From Dyella sp. RRB7 (GTDB taxonomy: Bacteria; Pseudomonadota; Gammaproteobacteria; Xanthomonadales; Rhodanobacteraceae), in assembly GCF_022761115.1 (NCBI RefSeq), contig NZ_JAKWJS010000005.1:62001-126000 (forward strand): a stretch of DNA of 64,000 nucleotides, in the 5' to 3' direction. The notes under the pieces are model-generated. The model did not search any database. It saw only the letters and a program-made list of their open reading frames with translations, and had not been told where the DNA came from. A program made the translations under genes and the position numbers. Each line of letters begins with the position of its first letter. Within the stretch, counting starts at the first letter, position 1. Shown here piece by piece: positions 18,517 to 27,537 of this stretch.

Positions 18517-19842
18517 ATGATGAATGGCGAAGTGAGAGCGGCAGTGTCTACGTTGCGTGAGATGGCGCTCAACGAATTGCGGCAGGGAGACGTGGCGCAG
18601 GCTGAGCTATATTTCATGCGCCTGTTGGAACAGGTATCCGACGATGCCGAAGCGCTGCAGTTCTTGGCTGCCCGCCACGTGGCAAGAGGCCAGGCCGGGC
18701 AGGCGTTGGCCCTGCTGCTGAATGCGGTCCGGATGCACCCGAAACATCCGGATCTGTGGCATCAATTGGGTGTGGTGCAGTCCGCGATGGGTGACCTCAA
18801 AGGGGCGGCGGAAAGCCTCCGGCGCTGCCTGGATTTTGCACCCGGTATGTTCGTGGCGCGCCTGCGCCTAGGCATGGTGCTGGAACAGCAGGGAGAAACG
18901 CATCATGCCTTGCTGGCCTACTTTGGCGCAGTCAACAACGCGCAGGCGGAGGGGCGCTGGATGAGTGACGCCTCTACCGCGCCGGGACTCCGCCAGCCGG
19001 TGCTGCACGCCATGGCCTTCATCAATGCCGGACGGCACCGTATCTTCGATGCGGTGCTGGAGCCATTGCGCCAGCGCTATGGACATACGTCTCTTGCCCG
19101 CGTGGAAGAATGCCTTGCCATCTATCTGGGCGACCGTGCCGCCAACATTCCCGATCCCCGGCAGAAGCCCAAATTCCTGTACTTCCCAGGTGTGCCCAGC
19201 CAGGCGTACTACGGCAGGGATCGCTTTCCCTGGCAGGCGGAGTTCGAAGCGGCGACCGACATGATCCGTGAGGAGCTGCTTTCCGTACTGGCGGACAACC
19301 AGCCGCTGGAGCCCTTTCTTGGCCATCAAGCGCCTGAGGTCCTCAAGGGGCACCTACACTCGTCGAGCGCACAGCCGGCAGCCTGGGACGCCTATTTCTT
19401 CTATCGCCACGGCGATCGTTTCGACGAGCATTGCGCCCGTTGTCCGCGCACCACCGAGCTGCTCGATACCTTGCCGCTGGTGCGCATCCGTGACCATGCG
19501 CCGGAGACGCTCTTTTCCGTGCTGCGGCCGGGCACGCATATCCTGCCGCATCGAGGCGTGACCAATACGCGCCTGGTGACGCACCTGCCGCTGATCGTGC
19601 CGCCGGACTGCGCGATCAATGTGGGCGGCGAACTGCACGAATGGCAGGAAGGGCGCTGCGTCACGTTTGACGACACCTTCGAGCACGAAGCGTGGAATCG
19701 CAGCGGGGAGACCCGCGTGGTGCTGATTCTCGACAGCTGGAACCCCGACCTCACCGAGCTTGAACGCGTGGCGGTGACCGATCTGGTTGAAGCTATCGGC
19801 GACTTCAATCAGGCCAGCGAAGTGCCCGTGCTGGCCGGCTGA
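18517..19842 (+). CDS. TPR protein with aspartyl/asparaginyl beta-hydroxylase domain
   Basis: 441 residues from 18517, chosen because GGAGG sits at 18502-18506; the frame is open much further upstream but only as antisense shadow of the divergent gene. TPR-like repeats fill about residues 10-125. The C-terminal domain matches the Asp/Asn hydroxylase fold: H345 in LPHRGVTNTR and H390 in FEHEAWN are the two expected iron ligands, and R401 in TRVVLILDSWNPDL is the probable 2-oxoglutarate contact. Relatives hydroxylate Asp/Asn in proteins or lipid A acyl chains (LpxO type). The TPR front end and its position between sulfotransferases suggest a protein or peptide substrate, which is an inference. 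Confidence 0.87.
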   Translation: MMNGEVRAAVSTLREMALNELRQGDVAQAELYFMRLLEQVSDDAEALQFLAARHVARGQAGQALALLLNAVRMHPKHPDLWHQLGVVQSAMGDLKGAAESLRRCLDFAPGMFVARLRLGMVLEQQGETHHALLAYFGAVNNAQAEGRWMSDASTAPGLRQPVLHAMAFINAGRHRIFDAVLEPLRQRYGHTSLARVEECLAIYLGDRAANIPDPRQKPKFLYFPGVPSQAYYGRDRFPWQAEFEAATDMIREELLSVLADNQPLEPFLGHQAPEVLKGHLHSSSAQPAAWDAYFFYRHGDRFDEHCARCPRTTELLDTLPLVRIRDHAPETLFSVLRPGTHILPHRGVTNTRLVTHLPLIVPPDCAINVGGELHEWQEGRCVTFDDTFEHEAWNRSGETRVVLILDSWNPDLTELERVAVTDLVEAIGDFNQASEVPVLAG

Positions 19843-19854
19843 CCCCCTGTCCGG

Positions 19855-19877
19855 CGGCCCGGCATGGGCACGGGCCG
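19855..19877. terminator. Hairpin between convergent hydroxylase and sulfotransferase genes
   Basis: 7-bp inverted repeat CGGCCCG (19855-19861) / CGGGCCG (19871-19877) around a 9-nt loop, in the 53-base gap between two convergent stop codons. It has no T tract. Confidence 0.3.
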
Positions 19878-19895
19878 TCGGGCACCGGTAAAGGT

Positions 19896-20819
19896 TCAGC
19901 CCGCTCCAATGGCCTGGGCAGCCGGCACCACCCGGAACCGGGGTGGCGCCGCGCGCCGCGCGTCGGTGCGGCACTGCGCGCGCAGGTCGTCGTACGACGC
20001 CAGGTGGGTCTGCAGCCAGTGTTGCATCTTGGGGCCGAACAGGCTCTCCACCTTGCGATCGGCCTCGCGCAGCTGGCCGTGAATGGCCGAGACCTTCCAG
20101 GGCTCGTGGTTGAGGTCGGCGATGGTCTGCTGGCAGGCTTGGTCCAGCGGGGCGTCTACCGGCAGCTCCAGAAAACCGCACAGCCTGGCCCACTCGGCCT
20201 CCGGCTGCCGGACCAGGTCTTCCAGGAAGACGAAATGGTGGTTGGCGCGACCCACATGCTGGCTATGGATGTGCACGGCGCGATTCCAGCGTCGTGCCCA
20301 GTGCACGGTACCGCCGCCGAACACATGATCGTTTTCGAAGCGCAGGTATACGTCGATCAACGAGGCCAGCACGTCGGCGCCCCGGCGGACCACGTGGACG
20401 AAGCGCGCATCGGACGCCAGCGCCTCGATCTCCGGGATATAGAGCAGGTGGTTCGGGGTTTTCTCCAGCCACATGCTGCGTCCGGCCGCCGCTGCCGAGC
20501 TATCAAGCAGGCTCAGGAAGCGCCGCGAAAGCGTGCTGGTCTGCAATGGTCCCCGCACCGAGGGGAGACGGCCGGTGAGCTGGTGGTGCAGGGCAGCGTA
20601 GGCTTCGCGCACGTGCCGGCGAGTGAACCCCAGACGTTGCCGCCAGCGGCGACGCCTGGGGGCGGCCAACGCGTCACCCCAGCGCCATTCCAGGTCGCCG
20701 TGCATCTGTTCGAAGAAGGCCGTTTCCGGCAACGTGTAGACCGCAGGATGGCGTGCCAGCAGGGCCTGAACGATGGTCGTGCCGGAACGTGGGCACCCCA
20801 CGATAAAGGTTCGCCGCAT
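19896..20819 (-). CDS. Stand-alone sulfotransferase
   Basis: A 307-residue protein beginning MRRTFIVGCPRSGTTIVQ, so the phosphosulfate-binding loop (residues 8-14) lies at the very N-terminus without a TPR region. The 3'-phosphate segment is VHVVRRGADVLASLIDVY, and EKTPNHLLYIPEI matches the KxPN-type motif of related proteins. The start at 20819 has GGAGACGACGCC just upstream; a longer frame to 20996 lacks support. It belongs with the sulfotransferase cluster but is more similar in layout to single-domain PF13469-type enzymes. Confidence 0.87.
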   Translation of the reverse strand: MRRTFIVGCPRSGTTIVQALLARHPAVYTLPETAFFEQMHGDLEWRWGDALAAPRRRRWRQRLGFTRRHVREAYAALHHQLTGRLPSVRGPLQTSTLSRRFLSLLDSSAAAAGRSMWLEKTPNHLLYIPEIEALASDARFVHVVRRGADVLASLIDVYLRFENDHVFGGGTVHWARRWNRAVHIHSQHVGRANHHFVFLEDLVRQPEAEWARLCGFLELPVDAPLDQACQQTIADLNHEPWKVSAIHGQLREADRKVESLFGPKMQHWLQTHLASYDDLRAQCRTDARRAAPPRFRVVPAAQAIGAG

Positions 20820-21038
20820 GGCGTCGTCTCCAGAACAGAGGCCGTGGGCAACACGGCCAGTGGACGTGAACAACGCGTGATCTTGCGTGCGGTTGACTGA
20901 AAAGTACAGCTTCACGCAAGGAAGCAATCGAGAGATCGTCACAATTTGCCATGCCGCCGGCAACGCACAAGCCAGCCCGGCTCCCACCGCGGGCATGCCA
21001 TGCTTAGCCCGCTAACGCCCACAGCCAGGATCCGCCCC

Positions 21039-22001
21039 ATGCATGCACTGACTTTCGACCACTTTGGATCAGCCGAGGTATTGCGCTGGTCCCAGCGGCC
21101 GGACCCGACACCAGGCCCTGGCCAGGCGCTGGTGCGCATGCAACGCGTGGGGCTGAATTTTGCCGATGTCTACCGTCGCAACGGCACCTACCACCTCAGC
21201 GGATCGGCGCCCTGGGTGCTGGGTTACGAGGGGGCCGGCGTGATCGAAGTCCCCGTGCCGGGGGACTCGCTGTTCCCGGCGGGTACCCGCGTGGGCTTTG
21301 CGGACATGCCCCATGCCAACGCCGAGCTGGTGGCGGTGGACCGCGAGCGCCTGATTCCGTTGCCGGATGACATCGATGCCGATACGGCTGCCGCCGTGCT
21401 GCTGCAAGGCCTGACCGCCCAGTACCTGGTGACGGACAGTTTCATGGTGCGGCCGGACGACGTGGCTGTGGTGCACGCCGCCGCCGGTGGCGTGGGTCTG
21501 CTGCTGGTGCAGATGCTCAAGAGCCTGGGCGCGGTCGTGCTTGGCGTCGCTTCGACCGAGGCCCGGCGGGACGCCGTGATCGCGGCGGGCGCCGACGTGG
21601 CGGTGGGCTACGACGAGTGGGTGTCGACCGCCCTGGCATTGAGCGGCGGTCACGGCGCGGACGTGGTGTACGACTCGGTGGGCCGCACGCTGGCCGACAG
21701 TCTGGCGGTGGCGCGCATCGGTGGCACGGTGGTGTTCTACGGCATGGCCGCTGGCGATCCCGACCCGGTGGATCCACGCCTGCTGATGGATCGCTCGCTC
21801 ACCCTTACCGGTGGCGATCTATGGAACGTGCTGACCAGCGCCGAGGTGCGGCGTGAACGCGCGTCGGCCCTGTTCGAGCAGGTCCGTCGCGGCGTGGTCA
21901 AGCCGCATATCGCCGCGCGTTTCGCGCTGCGTGACGGCGCGCAGGCGCATGCCTTCCTGGAAAGTCGCACCGCCATCGGCAAGGTGCTGCTGACGCTGTA
22001 G
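21039..22001 (+). CDS. Quinone oxidoreductase, MDR superfamily
   Basis: A 320-residue zinc-free medium-chain reductase of the QorA type. It has an N-terminal GroES-like domain (MHALTFDHFGSAEVL, RVGLNFADVYRRNGTY) and a Rossmann domain with VVHAAAGGVGLLLVQMLKSLGA as the NADPH loop. The C-terminus AHAFLESRTAIGKVLLTL is typical. It likely reduces quinones or enones with NADPH. The start at 21039 follows AGGATCC; a frame from 20946 is open but adds an unrelated Arg-rich stretch. The 219-base divergent gap with the sulfotransferase gene shows no clear regulatory motif. Confidence 0.9.
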   Translation: MHALTFDHFGSAEVLRWSQRPDPTPGPGQALVRMQRVGLNFADVYRRNGTYHLSGSAPWVLGYEGAGVIEVPVPGDSLFPAGTRVGFADMPHANAELVAVDRERLIPLPDDIDADTAAAVLLQGLTAQYLVTDSFMVRPDDVAVVHAAAGGVGLLLVQMLKSLGAVVLGVASTEARRDAVIAAGADVAVGYDEWVSTALALSGGHGADVVYDSVGRTLADSLAVARIGGTVVFYGMAAGDPDPVDPRLLMDRSLTLTGGDLWNVLTSAEVRRERASALFEQVRRGVVKPHIAARFALRDGAQAHAFLESRTAIGKVLLTL

Positions 22002-22012
22002 GGGCGGCGTGC

Positions 22013-22927
22013 TCAGAAGAGGTCGGTGTCCTCGTCTTCCGTCACCGGCAACACCTGGTGGAACACGCCGTAGTCGATATGGCTGACACCGAATTCGTCA
22101 TCGTGCACCAGGTCGACATAGCGGTGGTTCCAGCGCCATTCCCGGTAGCTCCACTGGCGTCGGCCCCGCATCGACTGCGACGTGGTTTCGTCGATGCCTT
22201 CGATCGAGAGCATCACGGTGGCCTCGGTGGCGGCGAGTGCTTCCTGGGTAAGGCCGTACAGCGGGCTGCTTTCGTCGATCACGTGCATCAGGGTCCAGCT
22301 CAGGGTGAACACCGGATGCCGTTCACGCATCAGTTGCAGATCGTGGATGCGGCGCAGGCGGAAGCCCTCGGGCGAGGTTTCGCGCAATAACAGGTGCAGC
22401 TTGGCCGATGCCTCGGCGATGATGTTCTGCCGTGCATTGGCGGCGCGGATCATCAGCGTGGACTGGCCATGGATGGGCCGGATCACCGGGTGGTCGGCAA
22501 AGATCATCTTGGCGCGGGGGCGCGAGAAACGGGCGAATACCAGGCCGGTGACCAGGGCGATGCTCAGCATGCCGATGAAGATTTCCACCGTCGCCACCAC
22601 ATGGCCATACACCGTCTGCGGATGCATGTCGCCATAGCCGACCGTGGCCAGCGTTTCCACGCTGAAGAAGAACGCGCCGCCGAAATTGTTCGGAAACTGG
22701 TTGGCGATGGGCTTGTCGCCCAGTTGGTACAGGCTGCCGAACAACACATTCAGCAGCACGAAGATGGCCGCGGCCAGGCCGAAGAACGACGGCCAGCGGA
22801 TGGTCAGCGCGAAGTGGTAGATATCGTCCCAGATCCGCTGCGTCAGCCCATGGCTGACGAACGGCCGGCCGCCGATGCTGATAGTGCGCGGGCGTTGCTG
22901 GAACAGCTGCTTCAGCTTTTGGATCAT
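22013..22927 (-). CDS. Inward-rectifier potassium channel, KirBac type
   Basis: A 304-residue channel. Two membrane helices (about residues 47-68 and 108-132) bracket the pore loop with the K+ filter TVGYGD at 95-100. The remaining roughly 165 residues form the cytoplasmic immunoglobulin-like Kir domain (LMIRAANARQNIIAEASA, FTLSWTLMHVIDESSPL). It conducts K+ across the inner membrane as a tetramer. The start MIQKLKQLF gives an amphipathic slide-helix region before TM1. Convergent with the quinone reductase gene. Confidence 0.93.
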   Translation of the reverse strand: MIQKLKQLFQQRPRTISIGGRPFVSHGLTQRIWDDIYHFALTIRWPSFFGLAAAIFVLLNVLFGSLYQLGDKPIANQFPNNFGGAFFFSVETLATVGYGDMHPQTVYGHVVATVEIFIGMLSIALVTGLVFARFSRPRAKMIFADHPVIRPIHGQSTLMIRAANARQNIIAEASAKLHLLLRETSPEGFRLRRIHDLQLMRERHPVFTLSWTLMHVIDESSPLYGLTQEALAATEATVMLSIEGIDETTSQSMRGRRQWSYREWRWNHRYVDLVHDDEFGVSHIDYGVFHQVLPVTEDEDTDLF

Positions 22928-22981
22928 GGAGCGACACCATTCCCTAGGATGGCGCGTCGCGTGAGGCGGCGCGGCGACATT

Positions 22982-23506
22982 CTAGCGTGGCGCTTGCGCG
23001 GTCGCGGCGCGTGAGGCGAGCACGTCGCGCCAGGTGAGCAGCAGGCGCAGGTCCAGCTCCTGCTGGTGGTAATCGGGCTGCATGTACTCGCAGAGCTGGT
23101 AGAACGCCTTGTTGTGCTCGAACTCCTTGAGGTGGGCCAGCTCGTGCACCACGATCATCTGCAGGAACTCCGGCGCCGCCTCGCGGAACAGCGACGCGAT
23201 GCGGATTTCCTTGCGTGCCTTCAGGCGCCCGCCGTGCACGTGCGAGATCGCCGTGTGCAGGCCCAGCGCCCGCTGGATCACGTCCAGCTTGCTGTCGTAC
23301 TGCACGCGGTCGATGCCAGGCGCGTTGCGCAGGTGCTCCTGCCGCAACGCATTGGTATAGGCATACAGCGCCTTGTCGCTCTGGATCTCATGACGGCCCG
23401 GATGCCGGCGCTGCAGGTAGTCGCCCAGCTCGTCGCGTTCGATCAGCAGGCGCACCTTGTCCAGCAGGGCAGGCGGGTAGCCGCCCAGGTACTTCAGGTG
23501 GGTCAT
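22982..23506 (-). CDS. YgjP-like zinc metallopeptidase
   Basis: A 174-residue protein starting MTHLKYLGGYP. The HELAH zinc motif lies near residue 119 in MIVVHELAHLKEFEHNKAFYQL, followed by EYMQPDYHQQELDLRLLL, a combination characteristic of E. coli YgjP and the DUF45/SprT-like group. The substrate is unknown. The start at 23506 overlaps the stop of the upstream 93-residue gene in an ATGA, so translation is coupled. A longer frame to 23812 is shadow of that upstream gene. Confidence 0.85.
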   Translation of the reverse strand: MTHLKYLGGYPPALLDKVRLLIERDELGDYLQRRHPGRHEIQSDKALYAYTNALRQEHLRNAPGIDRVQYDSKLDVIQRALGLHTAISHVHGGRLKARKEIRIASLFREAAPEFLQMIVVHELAHLKEFEHNKAFYQLCEYMQPDYHQQELDLRLLLTWRDVLASRAATAQAPR

Positions 23507-23784
23507 GCTTGCGTCGGTCCGGGGGCCTCGTCGTCGAAGCCGGTATAGCCCTCCGGGAACACCGGCGTGCCATCGCCTTCCAGCGACAGGATCGCGGCCA
23601 GGGCCTTGGCCGCGGCCTCGTCGGCCTGCTCCTCGCTGCGGAAGCTGCGGTTCTCGCAGACCGCGTAATACACCGGGTAGCCGTGGCGGGCGGTGGGCGT
23701 GACGACGATGCAGGCGGTGAAGCGGGAGCCTTCGGCGACGGCCGTCGAGCGCACCACGTAGTCGTCGAAGAAGCGTTCGGTCAT
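23503..23784 (-). CDS. Conserved-looking hypothetical protein
   Basis: A 93-residue soluble protein starting MTERFFDDYVVRSTAVAEGS, with a beta-rich N-terminal half (SRFTACIVVTPTARHGYPVYYAV) and an acidic C-terminus. No signal peptide or recognised domain. It is coupled by a 4-base ATGA overlap to the YgjP-like peptidase, so they are probably functional partners. The start at 23784 is chosen because upstream codons are Arg/Ser-rich shadow sequence. Confidence 0.7.
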   Translation of the reverse strand: MTERFFDDYVVRSTAVAEGSRFTACIVVTPTARHGYPVYYAVCENRSFRSEEQADEAAAKALAAILSLEGDGTPVFPEGYTGFDDEAPGPTQA

Positions 23785-23857
23785 GGCGGCAGTCCAGTAG
23801 GCAGGGCGGCACAGTTTACCTGTGGACCGTGGATGCGGCTGTGCCACCATGCGCGCC

Positions 23858-24307
23858 ATGTCCGCCACGCCGCCTCGCCTCGTCCTCGATACCAATGTTG
23901 CGCTCGACCTGTTCGTGTTTCGCGACCCGGGCTGCGCCCACTTGCTGGCGGCCATGCAGGCGGGCCTCGTCCAGGCCGTGGTGGATGAGATCTGCCGTGC
24001 CGAGTGGCTGGCCGTGCTGACCTATCCGGCGTTGGCGCTGGAAGCGCCAGCCCGGCGCGAGGCGAGCGAATCCTTCGATCGCTGGACGCGCCTGTTGCAC
24101 GCCGCCGAACTGTCACCGCCAGGGGACGCGAAGCTGCCGCGCTGCGCCGATCCGGACGACCAGAAATTCCTTGAGCTGGCCCTGGCGAGCGGTGCGCAAT
24201 GGCTGCTCAGCAAGGACAAGGCGGTACTGCAGCTGGCGCGGCGAACGGCGCGCGGGGGCTGGTTCCAGATCCTGCCGCCATCGGCATGGCAGCCGCCGGT
24301 CATGTGA
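23858..24307 (+). CDS. PIN-domain protein, putative toxin family
   Basis: A 149-residue protein. The N-terminal RLVLDTNVALDLFVF carries the first conserved acid of the PIN nuclease fold, DEICRAEW a second, and CADPDDQKFLELALASGAQWLLSKD the C-terminal acidic cluster. This fits the COG1569-type PIN family often labelled as a toxin component. No antitoxin-like small gene is adjacent on the same strand, so a toxin role is not supported by context. The start could also be 23849 (three residues longer). Confidence 0.8.
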   Translation: MSATPPRLVLDTNVALDLFVFRDPGCAHLLAAMQAGLVQAVVDEICRAEWLAVLTYPALALEAPARREASESFDRWTRLLHAAELSPPGDAKLPRCADPDDQKFLELALASGAQWLLSKDKAVLQLARRTARGGWFQILPPSAWQPPVM

Positions 24308-24382
24308 GGACGCGTTTCACGCCGGTTTGACCGCGCACTCGCGATGCTCGATCCAGTGAATCGGCAAGCTGGAGCCAAGGCG

Positions 24383-24805
24383 ATGAAGACGATGCGATAT
24401 GTCATGGGGCTGGCGGTGACGGGCGCCATGGCGCTGGCCGGCTGCGGCACGGCCAACACCCACGACACGGCGATCAGGGACGCGGTGGCCAATCGCGTAT
24501 TCATCGACCAGGCGCCGGGCGATGGCGATGCCACTTTGCAGATCGTGCGCGACAACGGACTGTTCGGCGGCGGTTGCTCCAGCCAGATCCGTATCGACGA
24601 CAAGTTCGCCGCGCAGCTGGAGATCGGCGAACAGGCCAGCTTCCACCTGCCCAGCGGCCCGCACGTGGTGTCACTGGAGAATTCCGGCGCCTGCCGCAAG
24701 CCGGGCGACCATGCCCGCGTGGACACCACGCTGGCGGCGGGCGACAGCATCACCGTGCAGGTGAATGCGCACGGTTCGTCGTTGTCGCTGGCCAAGCGCG
24801 GATGA
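24383..24805 (+). CDS. Putative lipoprotein
   Basis: A 140-residue protein with a lipoprotein signal ([21 protein letters not shown]; lipobox LAGC). The mature part includes a [32 protein letters not shown] segment, split here by its role: a short PEGA-like beta domain that presents a ligand or structural surface. AAGG precedes the start at 24383 by four bases. The function is unknown. Confidence 0.75.
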   Translation: MKTMRYVMGLAVTGAMALAGCGTANTHDTAIRDAVANRVFIDQAPGDGDATLQIVRDNGLFGGGCSSQIRIDDKFAAQLEIGEQASFHLPSGPHVVSLENSGACRKPGDHARVDTTLAAGDSITVQVNAHGSSLSLAKRG

Positions 24806-24830
24806 GCTTGCCCCTCCTGGGGTGACTCGC

Positions 24831-25019
24831 ATGCTCGATCCGGTCCTTATCTACTGTCCGTACTGCGGCGAGCCCATCGAGATCCTGGTGGACGCGTCGG
24901 TGGACAGCCAGCGTTACGTCGAGGACTGTCAGGTGTGTTGCCGCCCGATCGAGATCGCCGTGGTCGTCGATGAGGACGGCGAGTTGCAGGTGAACGCCAC
25001 CTCCGAGAACGACGGCTGA
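24831..25019 (+). CDS. CPXCG motif cysteine-rich protein
   Basis: A 62-residue protein with paired zinc-knuckle-like motifs CPYCGE (about residue 9) and [10 protein letters not shown] (about 34), followed by an acidic tail. This is the CPXCG small-protein family of gammaproteobacteria, function unknown, presumably zinc-binding. The start at 24831 is favoured over 24765, which would overlap the lipoprotein gene. Convergent with the nicotinamidase gene five bases away. Confidence 0.8.
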   Translation: MLDPVLIYCPYCGEPIEILVDASVDSQRYVEDCQVCCRPIEIAVVVDEDGELQVNATSENDG

Positions 25020-25024
25020 TCGAC

Positions 25025-25684
25025 TCAGGCCAGCGCCCCGGAATCGATCACCGTCACCCCCAGCTGTTCGTAGCGAAAGCGCGTGGCCAGATCGGTATCG
25101 GCATCGGCGGAGACCGGGCGGGTGAGGTCCCACAGCACGTGGGTGCGGTAACCCAGGTCGACCGCATCCTGCGCGGTCCACAGCACGCAGACATCGCGCG
25201 CCAGGCCGCACAGGTAGACCTCGTCCACGTCGCGCCAGCGCAGCCAATCGGCCAGGCCGGTCGCGGGGCGCTGGCCGTCGGGTCCATGGTTCTCGCGGAA
25301 GCCGCTATAGGAATCCACTCGGGGGTCGTCCCCCTTGCGGATCACCTTGTCCGCCACCGACCAGTCGATGGCCGGGTGCAATGCGGCGCCCGGCGTGTCC
25401 TGCACGCAATGATCCGGCCAAAGCGTCTGGGCGTGGCCATACAGCGGAATGCGCTCGAACGGTTCGCGGCCCGGATGCGAGCTGGCGAACGAGACGTGCC
25501 CGGCCGGATGCCAGTCCTGCGTGGCCACTACGTGCCGGAAGGCATGCTGCCTCAGCAGATGATCGATGCCGGGCAGGATGGCATCTCCCTCGTGGCAGGC
25601 CAGGGCGCCGCCGGGCATGAAATCCGGCTGCACGTCGACCAGGATCAGAGCGGCGTGGCGGCTGATGAGGTGGCTGGTGGACAC
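25025..25684 (-). CDS. pncA: Nicotinamidase
   Basis: A 219-residue isochorismatase-fold hydrolase that converts nicotinamide to nicotinate in NAD salvage. The catalytic Asp is in ALILVDVQPDFMPGGAL (D17); metal-binding residues fall in ATQDWHPAGHVSF; the conserved Lys lies in VIRKGDDP; the nucleophile Cys is in LCGLARDVCVLWTAQDA. It is complete, and its length matches bacterial PncA. Confidence 0.9.
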   Translation of the reverse strand: MSTSHLISRHAALILVDVQPDFMPGGALACHEGDAILPGIDHLLRQHAFRHVVATQDWHPAGHVSFASSHPGREPFERIPLYGHAQTLWPDHCVQDTPGAALHPAIDWSVADKVIRKGDDPRVDSYSGFRENHGPDGQRPATGLADWLRWRDVDEVYLCGLARDVCVLWTAQDAVDLGYRTHVLWDLTRPVSADADTDLATRFRYEQLGVTVIDSGALA

Positions 25685-25867
25685 GTCAGGGCTCGCGGAA
25701 GGTTGCGGCCCAAGAGTCTAGTAGGCCTTTTGGGGAGAACGATGTGATGGGTTCGACGGGTGGTCTGTACGTGATGCACGGGGTTCAGGGTAAGAAATTC
25801 CCTACGTGAAATCTTGCCAGCGCGCGGAATACGGTCCCTGGGGGCATAATGTCCCCAAATTACAACA

Positions 25868-26254
25868 ATGGTGGACAGGGGCATGCCTTACGACCAGTCG
25901 TGGATGGGCTACGGCCTGATAGGTGGGCTGGAGGCCGGAGCCATCGCTCTCGCGGCGGGGCTGGTGTTATTCGGGCTGATTCACCTGCTCGGCCGGACCC
26001 AGGGCTGGAGCCTCGGCCTGGAAGCGAGCTGGGCCTATGTGCTGGGCCTGCTGCTGGCGGGCGGTGGCGACCTGTGGAACCTGTTCTACTTCAACTACGG
26101 GCGCTTGCAGTCGCTGCAGTTGCTGCGCGCGCGCCTGGCGGAAGTGCATGACCCCGATAGCATCGGCCTGCGCGTGCTTTTCGAATTCATTGGCGCGGGT
26201 GCGGGGGTGTTCCTCGGCTGGCTGCTGTTTGCACGTCGTCGTGCCACTCGCTAG
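25868..26254 (+). CDS. Hypothetical membrane protein
   Basis: A 128-residue protein with about three hydrophobic helices (GLEAGAIALAAGLVLFGLIHLL, ASWAYVLGLLLAGGG, and FEFIGAGAGVFLGWLLFA) and a basic C-terminus. No family was recognised. The ATG at 25868 has no Shine-Dalgarno; an internal ATG at 25883 with GGTGGA upstream is equally possible. The 183-base region upstream, between this gene and pncA, shows no clear element. Confidence 0.6.
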   Translation: MVDRGMPYDQSWMGYGLIGGLEAGAIALAAGLVLFGLIHLLGRTQGWSLGLEASWAYVLGLLLAGGGDLWNLFYFNYGRLQSLQLLRARLAEVHDPDSIGLRVLFEFIGAGAGVFLGWLLFARRRATR

Positions 26255-26335
26255 CCGGACCTTGGTTTTGCGGCGTGCGCCCGACGTCATGCGCACCGCC
26301 GGTTTCGCCTTTCTCTTGCCCCGCGCGTTTTCCCC

Positions 26336-27535
26336 ATGAATGCCCCCACTGAAGAACAGGCCAGCGGCTTGCCGTTGACCCTGCGCATTGTCCAGATCGT
26401 GTGCTTCACGTTTCTGGCCTACCTGGTCATCGGCATGCAGCTGGCCGTGCTGCCGCCGTTCGTGCACAACGAGCTGGGCTTCGGGGCGGTGCTGGCGGGG
26501 CTGGTGATCAGCACGCAGTACGTCGCCACGCTGCTGAGCCGCGGCTTTGCCGGGCGCACCTCCGATACCGCGGGACCCAAGCGCGCGGCGCTGATCGGCA
26601 TGGTGGCCTGCGGTGGCAGCGGCTTGTTGATGATCGTCGCTGCCCTGTTGCGCGAATGGCCGGCCGTTTCGCTGGGCGTGATGCTGCTGGCGCGGCTTGC
26701 GCTGGGCATGGGCGAAAGCTGCGTGGCCACGGGCTGCATCATGTGGGGCATCGGCCGGGTGGGGGCCGAACACACCGCCAAGGTGATTTCGTGGAATGGC
26801 ATCGCCACCTATGGCGCGCTGGCCGTGGGCGCGCCGCTGGGCGTGCTGCTGGCGGCCGCCGGCGGGTTTGTCACGATCGGTATCGCGGGGTCGGCATTGA
26901 TGGTGGTGGCATGGCTGCTGGCCTGGCGGCGACCGGCGGTGCGCGTGGAAGCCGGTGAGCGCTTGCCGATGCACCACGTGTTCGGCCGCGTGGCGCCCTA
27001 TGGCATGGGCCTGGCCCTGGGTTCGGTAGGCTTTGGCGTCATCGCCACCTTCATCACGCTGTATTACGCCAGCCGGGGCTGGAGCGCCGCGGCGTTGACG
27101 CTCAGCGTGTTTGGCGTTTGCTTTGTCGGCATCCGCCTGCTGCTGGGCTGGACCATTGCGTATTTCGGTGGCTATCGCGTGGCGCTGGTGTCGCTGCTGG
27201 TCGAATGCGTGGGCCTTGCCGTGCTGGCCACGGCGGGCCAGGTTGGCGTGGCGATGCTGGGTGCGGCGCTGAGCGGCATCGGCTTCTCGCTGATCTTCCC
27301 TGCGCTGGGCGTCGAAGCGGTGCAGCGGGTGAGCAGCAGCAATCGCGGCGCGGCGCTGGCGGCGTATTCGGTATTCATCGATGTGGCGCTGGGCATCACC
27401 GGCCCGCTCGGCGGCTGGATCGCCGCGGGCGGCAACTATGCGCCGATGTTCGTGGTGGCCGCGCTGATGTCGCTGGCGTCGGCATTGCTGACCGGTGGGC
27501 TGTATCTGGTCTACGGCAATACCATGCGCGGTTGA
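26336..27535 (+). CDS. MFS transporter, YfcJ/YhhS-like
   Basis: A 399-residue protein with twelve predicted membrane helices. Features include TQYVATLLSRGFAGRTSDTAGPKRA, the loop 2-3 motif A region, and GMGESCVATGCIMWGIGRVG in the fourth/fifth helices, which resemble the YhhS/YfcJ (UPF0226) arabinose-efflux-like subgroup. The transported compound is unknown. It starts 81 bases after the small membrane protein gene and may be co-transcribed with it. Convergent with cardiolipin synthase. Confidence 0.88.
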   Translation: MNAPTEEQASGLPLTLRIVQIVCFTFLAYLVIGMQLAVLPPFVHNELGFGAVLAGLVISTQYVATLLSRGFAGRTSDTAGPKRAALIGMVACGGSGLLMIVAALLREWPAVSLGVMLLARLALGMGESCVATGCIMWGIGRVGAEHTAKVISWNGIATYGALAVGAPLGVLLAAAGGFVTIGIAGSALMVVAWLLAWRRPAVRVEAGERLPMHHVFGRVAPYGMGLALGSVGFGVIATFITLYYASRGWSAAALTLSVFGVCFVGIRLLLGWTIAYFGGYRVALVSLLVECVGLAVLATAGQVGVAMLGAALSGIGFSLIFPALGVEAVQRVSSSNRGAALAAYSVFIDVALGITGPLGGWIAAGGNYAPMFVVAALMSLASALLTGGLYLVYGNTMRG

Positions 27536-27537
27536 TG

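Noticed and set aside
23858-24307. Toxin-antitoxin module at the PIN gene
   Set aside because: No small partner gene overlaps or precedes it on the same strand.
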